Shown here: piece by piece, positions 7,388-13,071 of the stretch | Numbering within the stretch: position 1 is the stretch's first letter | Layout of the letters: the number at the start of each line of letters is the position of its first letter | Origin: Candidatus Glassiibacteriota bacterium | Lineage (GTDB): Bacteria; Gemmatimonadota; Glassbacteria; GWA2-58-10 | Length of the DNA stretch: 13,071 nucleotides | Assembly: GCA_016934095.1 (NCBI GenBank) | Contig: JAFGTO010000227.1 | Coordinates: forward strand, 1-13,071 | Direction of reading: 5' to 3' | Notes under the pieces: generated by a model | The model's database searches: none | The model's input: only the letters and a program-made list of their open reading frames with translations | What the model was told of the DNA's origin: nothing | Position numbers and translations under genes: made by a program

Positions 7388-8809
7388 ATGAAAGACCAGC
7401 CGACAAACGTTTCGCGCAGAGACTTCCTGAAAAACTCTTCCGCCTCGCTGGCGGCCCTCGGCGCATTGGGGTTCACCGCCGCCCTGCCGGCTCAGGCGGC
7501 GAAGTCCACCCCCAAGACCCGCCTGGCGATCGTCGGCACCGGGGCCCGCGGGATCGGCATGTGGGGTGCGCCGGTAGCCAGGGACTACGCGGACTATATC
7601 GAGATAGTGGGGCTCTGCGATATCAACAGCAAGAGGGTCGAGGTGGCTCGCAGCCTGATCGGCAGCAATATCAGCGACATGGACGGGATGATCCGCACCG
7701 AAAAACCCAAACAGGGAGCCGCCCGCACCACCGGGGCGAACATCCCCACCTTCACCGACTTCGATGAAATGGTGCGCACGGTCAAGCCCGACCGGGTAAT
7801 CGTGACCACCGTGGATGCCATCCACGCCAGGTACGTGGTCCGCGCCATGGAGCTGGGCTGCGATGTTATCTGCGAGAAACCTTTCGCCACCGACGAGGAG
7901 CAGTGCCAGGCGATTATCGAGGCCCAGAAAAAATACCAGCGTAATATCACGGTGACTTTCAACGCCCGCTACGGCTCGAGCACGGCCAGGGTCAAGGAGC
8001 TGCTGAAAGCCGGCGAGATAGGAGACCTCTACTCGGTGGACTATGCCGAGTTCCTCGACACCGACCATGGAGCCTCGTATTTCCGCCGCTGGCACGGGCT
8101 CAAGGAGTGCTCGGGGACCCTGCTGGTGCACAAAGCCTCGCACCATTTCGATGAGCTCAACTGGTGGATCGACTCCGACCCGGTGGAGGTAAGCGCGAAC
8201 GGAGACCTGAGGAAATTCGGCCGCAACGGGCCTTTCCGCCATATCAACTGCAGGCAGTGCGTGCACAAGGACAAGTGCCGGTATTATTGGGACATCACCA
8301 GGGACAAACACCTGACAGACCTCTATGTCAACTGCGAGTCCGAGGATGGTTACTTCCGGGACGGCTGCCTGTACCGCTACGCGATTAACATCTACGACAC
8401 CATGAGCGTGCTGGTGAGATACGCCAACAAGGTACTGGTGACTTATTCGCTCAACGCCGGGGTACCCGATGAGGGGCAGATCATCGTGTTCAACGGGAGC
8501 AAGGGGCGGATCGAGGTGCGTAATTTCAGCCGTCAGCCCTGGGAAGTCGCCCAAGCGGCCGAGGTCCGGCTGATGCGCAACTTCGAGGACAAATCGACCC
8601 TGGTGCCGGTCGAGCGCCGCAGCGGCTCGCACGGAGGCTCGGACACGCTGATCAAGGACCATGTCTTCATCCCCGGCACTCCCGATGATCTCGCCCAGCG
8701 CGCCGGTATGCGGGCCGGGATCATGTCCGCCATTATCGGTATCGCAGGCTACCACAGCATCGAGACCGGGCGGCCGGTAAAGATCCGCGACCTGGTGGAT
8801 TTCGGCTGA
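7388..8809 (+). CDS. Tat-exported Gfo/Idh/MocA family oxidoreductase
   Basis: A 473-residue protein opening with a twin-arginine signal (SRRDFLK at 9-15, a hydrophobic stretch to about 33, a likely cut after AQA at 37), so it folds in the cytosol and is exported with cofactor bound. The Rossmann motif VGTGARG at 49-55 binds NAD(P); EKP at 163-165 supplies the conserved Lys164; HKASHHFDELNWW at 248-260 holds the usual His-Asp pair. The C-terminal alpha/beta domain carries an insert with Cys288, 291, 297, 316 and 327. Family members oxidise or reduce sugars and polyols, and a few relatives (GH109) are NAD-dependent glycosidases. A GGGGG ribosome site lies 6 bases before the ATG. It is divergent from the glycosidase-like pair, which suggests a role on the same carbohydrate. 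Family sure, substrate unknown. Confidence 0.92.
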   Translation: MKDQPTNVSRRDFLKNSSASLAALGALGFTAALPAQAAKSTPKTRLAIVGTGARGIGMWGAPVARDYADYIEIVGLCDINSKRVEVARSLIGSNISDMDGMIRTEKPKQGAARTTGANIPTFTDFDEMVRTVKPDRVIVTTVDAIHARYVVRAMELGCDVICEKPFATDEEQCQAIIEAQKKYQRNITVTFNARYGSSTARVKELLKAGEIGDLYSVDYAEFLDTDHGASYFRRWHGLKECSGTLLVHKASHHFDELNWWIDSDPVEVSANGDLRKFGRNGPFRHINCRQCVHKDKCRYYWDITRDKHLTDLYVNCESEDGYFRDGCLYRYAINIYDTMSVLVRYANKVLVTYSLNAGVPDEGQIIVFNGSKGRIEVRNFSRQPWEVAQAAEVRLMRNFEDKSTLVPVERRSGSHGGSDTLIKDHVFIPGTPDDLAQRAGMRAGIMSAIIGIAGYHSIETGRPVKIRDLVDFG

Positions 8810-8892
8810 CTTTTAGTTAGTAACGCCATGCCGTTTATGACTCCCAGGTGCGCGGCAGACTCGGACACAGGTCTGTCCTGCCCTGAACATCG

Positions 8893-8921
8893 AGGCAAGG
8901 CTTCCGAGCCTTGCCTTTTTT
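8893..8921 (+). terminator. intrinsic terminator of the Gfo/Idh/MocA gene
   Basis: A perfect 10-bp stem (AGGCAAGGCT at 8893-8902 with AGCCTTGCCT at 8907-8916), a TCCG tetraloop, and a run of six T ending at 8921. It is 84 bases after the stop codon and works in the plus direction only, since no T-run follows on the other strand. It separates this gene from the amidohydrolase downstream. Confidence 0.93.
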
Positions 8922-9039
8922 ATTCCGCCGGCAGGGGAAACCGGTTATTATGTCGATGGTATCTCACCTCTGAGTCTCCCTCCGGTCTTTCCCGGACCGG
9001 GGGGACAAGGGGCAATCTTTCAAGACTGGAGTCGGTTTC

Positions 9040-10806
9040 ATGCTCAGCGATCGGTTAAAGAAACGCCTGGGGGCCTGCAGCGGCCTCCTTTTACTACCTG
9101 TTCTGACTCTCGTGCTGGCCGCCGGGTGTGCCGGCCCCGGGGTGCGCGGCCAAGTGGCCGATGCAGTTTACTATAACGGCAAGATACTGACTGTAGACAG
9201 CGGGTTCTCGGTCGCCCGGGCGGTGGCGGTCAAGGACGGCCGCTTCCTGGCAGTGGGGAGCGACGAGCAGGTGCTGAAACTCGCCGGGCCGCGGACCGGA
9301 AAAATCGACCTGGGCGGCAGGACAGCGGTCCCGGGCCTGATCGAGGCCCACGCCCACCCGGAAAGGGCCTCCCTCAGCGAGGCGGAAGGCACTTTCCCCA
9401 ACCCCCGCACCTTGGGCCAGCTGCTGGACTGGATCAGGGAGCAGGCGCAACGCAAACCTGCCGGGGAATGGATTATCCACCCCAAGATGTTCGCCACCCG
9501 CTTGCTGGAGATGCGCGCACCCACCCTCTGGGAGCTGGACTCGGTGGCCCCGGAGAACCCGGTTTTCCTCAACGGCTCATACGGTGGCTCGATCAACAGC
9601 GCGGCCATGCGCGCCAGCGGCATCACCGGGCAGACCCGCCATCCCGGACTGCTAAGGGACAAGGCCACAGGCAGGCTCAACGGTCTGCTGCGCTACACCG
9701 CTTTCGGCCTGCTTAAAAGGCCGCCGGCCCCCTCTTACACCCTCGAGCAGCGCGCCGGGGCGCTGGCCGACATGTTCACCCTCTACAACAAGGTGGGTTT
9801 CACCGGTGTTACCTCGGGCGGAGCCTCGGTCGCAGACACGGCCCTTTACCGCTACATGCAGAAAAAGGGCATGCTCACCCTGAGGGCCTTCCTCAATATC
9901 ATGGTGGACTTCCCGTTCAAGGACATGAGCGATGAGGAGATCGGCAGGGCGATAGACAGCCTGGGAGTAACCACCGGTGATGGAGATGAGTGGGTGCGCA
10001 TCGGGGCGCTCAAGACCATGATCGACGGCGGTATCCTGACCGGCACCGCCTACCTGCGCGAGCCCTGGGGCACTAAGGCGCAGGAGATTTTCGGGATCAC
10101 CGACCCGGACTACCGCGGCCTGCCCAGGATGACTGCCGGGGAGCTGGAGCCGCTGGTTACGGCCGGGGCCGAACGAGGCTGGAAGATGACCGCCCACTGC
10201 ACCGGCGGGGGCGGCGTAGACCTGATGCTGGATGCTTTCGAGGCGGCCGGCCGCAAGGTGGATGTCCCTCCCTTGCGCTTCTCGATCATCCACGGGAACT
10301 TTTTCACCCCGCTGTCCATGCAGCGCTGCAGGGCACTGGGTGTGATAGCCGATGCCCAGCCGGCATGGTTCTATGAGGATGCCGACGCCATGCTGCAGAT
10401 CCTGGGGCCGGAGCGTATCCGCACCTTTCACCCCTACCGCTCCCTGCTGGAGAGCGGGGTAGTGGTCAGCGCAGGCAGCGACCACATGGTCAGGCTGGAC
10501 GACAAGGAGTCGATCAACCCCTACAGCCCCTGGCTGGCGATCTGGAGCATGGTGACCCGTAAGACCAGGCGCGGCACGGTGATCCTGCCTGAGGAGGCGA
10601 TCACCCGCGAGCAGGCTCTGCGCTGCTACACGATCAACAACGCCTATGCCTCTTTCGAGGAGGACCTCAAAGGCTCTATCGAGCCGGGCAAGCTGGCCGA
10701 CATGGTCGTGCTGGAAAAGGACTACCTGGGATGTCCGGCCGACAGCCTGAAAGACATGAAAGTGGCGATGACCGTGTTAGGCGGAAAAGTGGTCTACCGG
10801 AAGTAA
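9040..10806 (+). CDS. lipoprotein amidohydrolase, YtcJ-like (Amidohydro_3)
   Basis: A 588-residue protein with a lipoprotein signal: a basic start, a hydrophobic stretch at 14-26, and the lipobox LAAGC with Cys30 as the lipidated residue, placing it on a periplasmic membrane face. The mature part opens with the composite beta domain (YYNGKILTVD, then KDGRFLAVG), followed by a metal-dependent amidohydrolase barrel. His104 and His106 sit in IEAHAHP; Lys325 in ALKTMIDGG matches the family's Lys-x-x-x-DG site; His386 is in TAHCTGGGG, His418 in SIIHGNF, Asp481 in AGSDHM. The end, GSIEPGKLADMVVLEKD, is typical. Most YtcJ-like proteins have HAxGD at the third His; here HCTGGGG replaces it. A GGAG site lies 9 bases before the ATG. 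It follows a terminator and is probably its own unit, though I found no good promoter in 8922-9039. Likely hydrolyses an amide or cyclic amide; substrate unknown. Confidence 0.9.
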   Translation: MLSDRLKKRLGACSGLLLLPVLTLVLAAGCAGPGVRGQVADAVYYNGKILTVDSGFSVARAVAVKDGRFLAVGSDEQVLKLAGPRTGKIDLGGRTAVPGLIEAHAHPERASLSEAEGTFPNPRTLGQLLDWIREQAQRKPAGEWIIHPKMFATRLLEMRAPTLWELDSVAPENPVFLNGSYGGSINSAAMRASGITGQTRHPGLLRDKATGRLNGLLRYTAFGLLKRPPAPSYTLEQRAGALADMFTLYNKVGFTGVTSGGASVADTALYRYMQKKGMLTLRAFLNIMVDFPFKDMSDEEIGRAIDSLGVTTGDGDEWVRIGALKTMIDGGILTGTAYLREPWGTKAQEIFGITDPDYRGLPRMTAGELEPLVTAGAERGWKMTAHCTGGGGVDLMLDAFEAAGRKVDVPPLRFSIIHGNFFTPLSMQRCRALGVIADAQPAWFYEDADAMLQILGPERIRTFHPYRSLLESGVVVSAGSDHMVRLDDKESINPYSPWLAIWSMVTRKTRRGTVILPEEAITREQALRCYTINNAYASFEEDLKGSIEPGKLADMVVLEKDYLGCPADSLKDMKVAMTVLGGKVVYRK

Positions 10807-10861
10807 GCGACAACCGCCCGGAAGCCGGAGAGTCCCTTTATACAATCGTCTGCCAGGTATA

Positions 10862-13069
10862 TTACTTCCCAGCCACGGCCTTGGCGTGGTCGTATCTCAG
10901 CCCGTAGACCACCGCATCCGCCAGGTCCCCGCTTTGCCTGCCCAGCACCATCAGCACCAGGCCGTGGCTGGGATCGTAAGTAAGCGCCCGGTTCTGCTGG
11001 GCCACGCTCCAGGCTTCCAGCCCCTCGGGCGGCGGTATCTCCACCCGGTACCAGGCGTTCGAGGCCACCTGGTAAACATAGACACCGGGGTTGTCCTGCG
11101 AGCCGGCTGCATAGCCGCAGGTGAAAAAGACATCCTCTGCGGGCAGGTAGACTCCCTCCCTCCTGCAGACCGGCGGGCCGCCCGCACCCTGCGGCCTGAC
11201 CGCGGGATCCATTTTTCTCCACCTGCCGATTTGAGGGTCGAAGATCCAGAGCTCGTCCCTCTCCGGCCCGGCCCCGTGGAGGATCACCCGGTCCCGCCTG
11301 GTATCGTAGGCCAGGGCGGTGAGCTCATAGAGGTTCTGCGGCCAGGGCCCGGTATAGGTTAGCTTGCTCCAGGAGCGCTTTGCCGCATCCAGCAGGAAGA
11401 CCGCGTTCTCTTTTACCTTTTCGCCGTTGAAAAGGACCTGCTCAGGGCCGCTCTCGCTGTAGAGCGAGCCCCAGTCGGAGTTGACAGCCATCACTCCCCG
11501 GGGAGTCGAGACTGTCAGGTCCAGGCCCCGCCGGCCGGAGCAGAGGATCTCCCACTGCCCGGTTTCCAGGCCGAACGCCCAGGTGGCCCACTTGACATAG
11601 CTCGACCTGGTGAACTCCTCGCCGCTGCCGAAATCCGGGCTGAGCGGCTCGTACCCTGCCAGGCATTCCGGCTGGTAGCCTGCGGTAAGGGCGATGTATT
11701 TCATGTTGATAACCTTGTCGCTCACCGGGTCGTAGGCATAGACCTTCCTGCCGTGCCTCACCCAAGGAGCGCCGCCGAAAGTTACCCCCGCCGGGTTGAT
11801 CCCCTTGTCCCAGGCCCTCTCCGGGTACTCCGCAACCCTGGGGCTGGCCTGCCAGGTGTCGGTCTCGACATCGTAGAAATCGTAGTCGCTGCCGCCGTAG
11901 CCGCAGTGTCCTCCTCCCCAGTAGACAATCCTGCCCCGCCTGGTGTCGAACGAGCACGAGCCCCAGGTGCGCAGCGGAGCCGCCCTGCCCGCCTGCCCGG
12001 AAAGCAGCACCCAGCGGTTCTCCGGCAGGTTTTGGATAAACCTCAGCCTGGCTTCCCTCCAGTCCGGGTCCGGTGCCGGCCCCCTGTCCGTGCTCTCCAA
12101 GGGGCGCTTCAGCACCGGCTCGTGCTCCTGCGGCCCGGCGGACTTGTCGGCCAGGCTCTCCGCCTCCAGGCGGAGAGCGTAGGTGGTGCGCACCGGGTAG
12201 ATCTCGTTGCAGCTCATCCGGTCGTCCTGCTGCTTGGTCGAGGTAGTCAGCACGATCAAGTCCTGGTCCTGGGCGATGTCCGCGGCCAGGTACCAGCCGG
12301 CCGGGACTTGGGAGTCGAGCCTGAGCCATTTGTCTGCGGCCGGGCCATAGGCCCACATGTCGTCCAGCTCTTCCCGGTTGTACCCGCCCCCGATGATCAC
12401 CCAGCCGCTCGCCGGGTCATAGACCGTGAAATGCCCCGCCCTGGGCGGCGGTGTCAGGGGATTGCCAGAGGCCCGCCAGCGGCGGTCGCCGGTATCATAG
12501 ACCCAGGTATCGTTCAGGTAGCGGCTCTGGCCGTCCCCGCCGAAAGCCACCAACAGCCTGTTTTTCGTGTCGCAGACCATGCGGGTGCACATCCTGGGCG
12601 GCGGCTCCTCCCCTGTGTCTAGCGGCTTCCAGGTGCCTGCGGCGCAGTCGTAGACCCAGGTGCCGGTGTAACCCACCGGTTTGCCCTGCGGGCCGGTCTC
12701 GGCCACGTGGCCGCCGAAAGCCAGCACTATTTCATCGTTGAACGGGTCGTAACAGAGCGCGCCCCCGCTTACCGGCGGAGGGCTCACTGCCGGCGCCAGG
12801 TCGCTCCACTTGCGCCCGGCCGGGTCATAGGCGAAAGTCCTGCCCCCGGTAAAGTAGACCATCCGCTTCCGCTTGCTGTCCCAGGCCACCTGGTCGAACA
12901 CCAGGTTGAGGTCCGGGCGCAGGACACCCTCGCGATTCTTAAGCTGGGGACGGTGGCTGCCGGTGGTGATCCCCTGGTAGCTGGAGCAGCCGTGCAGAGG
13001 CGGAAGCTCCCGGCTCCATTGTTCCTGCTTTTCGAGCGGCAGGTGGTTCTGCCAGCGGCCGACCCGCGG
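10862..13069 (-). CDS. large kelch / galactose-oxidase-like beta-propeller protein, partial at its N-terminus
   Basis: The frame is open from the right edge to a TAA at 10864-10862, so at least 735 residues are visible and the N-terminus is missing. A GTG at 12901 is not the start: the 56 codons before it read on without a stop (for example REGVLRPDLNLVFDQVAWD). Counting residues from that GTG, kelch-type blades (Gly-Gly pair, Tyr/Trp spacing) appear near 11-34, 52-93, 110-143 and 157-195. A linker at about 245-295 follows, then a second set near 310-352, 370-400, 440-460, 500-520, 530-562 and 590-620. This suggests two propellers, or one large irregular one. Kelch propellers bind proteins or glycans; a copper active site is not evident. 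It is convergent with the amidohydrolase, 55 bases apart. Whether it is secreted cannot be judged without the N-terminus. Confidence 0.8.
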   Translation of the reverse strand, partial: PRVGRWQNHLPLEKQEQWSRELPPLHGCSSYQGITTGSHRPQLKNREGVLRPDLNLVFDQVAWDSKRKRMVYFTGGRTFAYDPAGRKWSDLAPAVSPPPVSGGALCYDPFNDEIVLAFGGHVAETGPQGKPVGYTGTWVYDCAAGTWKPLDTGEEPPPRMCTRMVCDTKNRLLVAFGGDGQSRYLNDTWVYDTGDRRWRASGNPLTPPPRAGHFTVYDPASGWVIIGGGYNREELDDMWAYGPAADKWLRLDSQVPAGWYLAADIAQDQDLIVLTTSTKQQDDRMSCNEIYPVRTTYALRLEAESLADKSAGPQEHEPVLKRPLESTDRGPAPDPDWREARLRFIQNLPENRWVLLSGQAGRAAPLRTWGSCSFDTRRGRIVYWGGGHCGYGGSDYDFYDVETDTWQASPRVAEYPERAWDKGINPAGVTFGGAPWVRHGRKVYAYDPVSDKVINMKYIALTAGYQPECLAGYEPLSPDFGSGEEFTRSSYVKWATWAFGLETGQWEILCSGRRGLDLTVSTPRGVMAVNSDWGSLYSESGPEQVLFNGEKVKENAVFLLDAAKRSWSKLTYTGPWPQNLYELTALAYDTRRDRVILHGAGPERDELWIFDPQIGRWRKMDPAVRPQGAGGPPVCRREGVYLPAEDVFFTCGYAAGSQDNPGVYVYQVASNAWYRVEIPPPEGLEAWSVAQQNRALTYDPSHGLVLMVLGRQSGDLADAVVYGLRYDHAKAVAGK

Positions 13070-13071
13070 GT

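Noticed and set aside
7370..8755. 461-codon minus-strand frame opposite the Gfo/Idh/MocA gene
   Set aside because: The plus-strand reading has a Tat signal, a Rossmann motif and EKP; the antisense product shows no recognisable domain.
7388..8809. Assignment as a GH109 alpha-N-acetylgalactosaminidase
   Set aside because: The Tat signal fits, but the active-site region SHHFDELNWW matches generic Gfo/Idh/MocA members rather than what I recall of GH109, so only the broad family is called.
8982..9000. CCGGTC/GACCGG inverted repeat before the amidohydrolase gene, considered as a terminator or operator
   Set aside because: Only 6 bp with a 7-base loop, no T-run, and easily formed by chance in GC-rich DNA.
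8828..9058. 76-codon frame between the oxidoreductase and amidohydrolase genes
   Set aside because: It runs through the intrinsic terminator, overlaps the amidohydrolase start and has no ribosome site or recognisable domain.
12899..12901. GTG as the start codon of the kelch protein
   Set aside because: The same frame stays open for 56 more codons to the window edge with coherent coding content, and no ribosome site precedes the GTG.

Overview
This is a GC-rich bacterial chromosomal window from a Gram-negative organism. The evidence for a periplasm is a lipoprotein signal with a lipobox, a twin-arginine signal on an oxidoreductase, and Sec-type signals on two glycosidase-like proteins. The mix of secreted DUF4091/GH42-like enzymes, a Tat-exported Gfo/Idh/MocA protein, a kelch protein and a YtcJ-like amidohydrolase resembles uncultured FCB- or PVC-type heterotrophs. 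That placement is inference; there is no rRNA or other marker here to fix the taxon. I see no tRNA, rRNA, CRISPR array, transposase, integrase or phage gene.

Left part (1-3010, all minus strand): a housekeeping block. A strong sigma70-type promoter at about 2115-2144 faces surE (5'/3'-nucleotidase), pcm (L-isoaspartyl methyltransferase) and a YqaA-type VTT membrane protein. The VTT gene begins inside the pcm stop codon and runs off the left edge. Upstream of this operon lies a stand-alone short-chain dehydrogenase.

Centre (3044-8921): a carbohydrate-active cluster. Two exported glycosidase-like proteins lie in tandem on the minus strand: a DUF4091/GH123-like protein with an Asp-Glu pair, and a GH42-like TIM-barrel protein with a Cys cluster that lacks the usual acid/base Glu. 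A 352-bp divergent region with promoter candidates in both directions separates them from a plus-strand, Tat-exported Gfo/Idh/MocA oxidoreductase. That gene is closed by a textbook intrinsic terminator. The arrangement suggests shared regulation and breakdown or modification of an extracellular glycan, possibly an amino-sugar one. The substrate is not shown by the sequence.

Right part (9040-13071): a lipoprotein amidohydrolase of the YtcJ (Amidohydro_3) type on the plus strand, convergent with a large kelch/galactose-oxidase-like propeller protein on the minus strand. The kelch gene is open through the right edge, so its true N-terminus lies outside the window.

No defence system or clear new multi-gene machine is evident. 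The most promising material is the set of exported enzymes whose catalytic motifs depart from their families.
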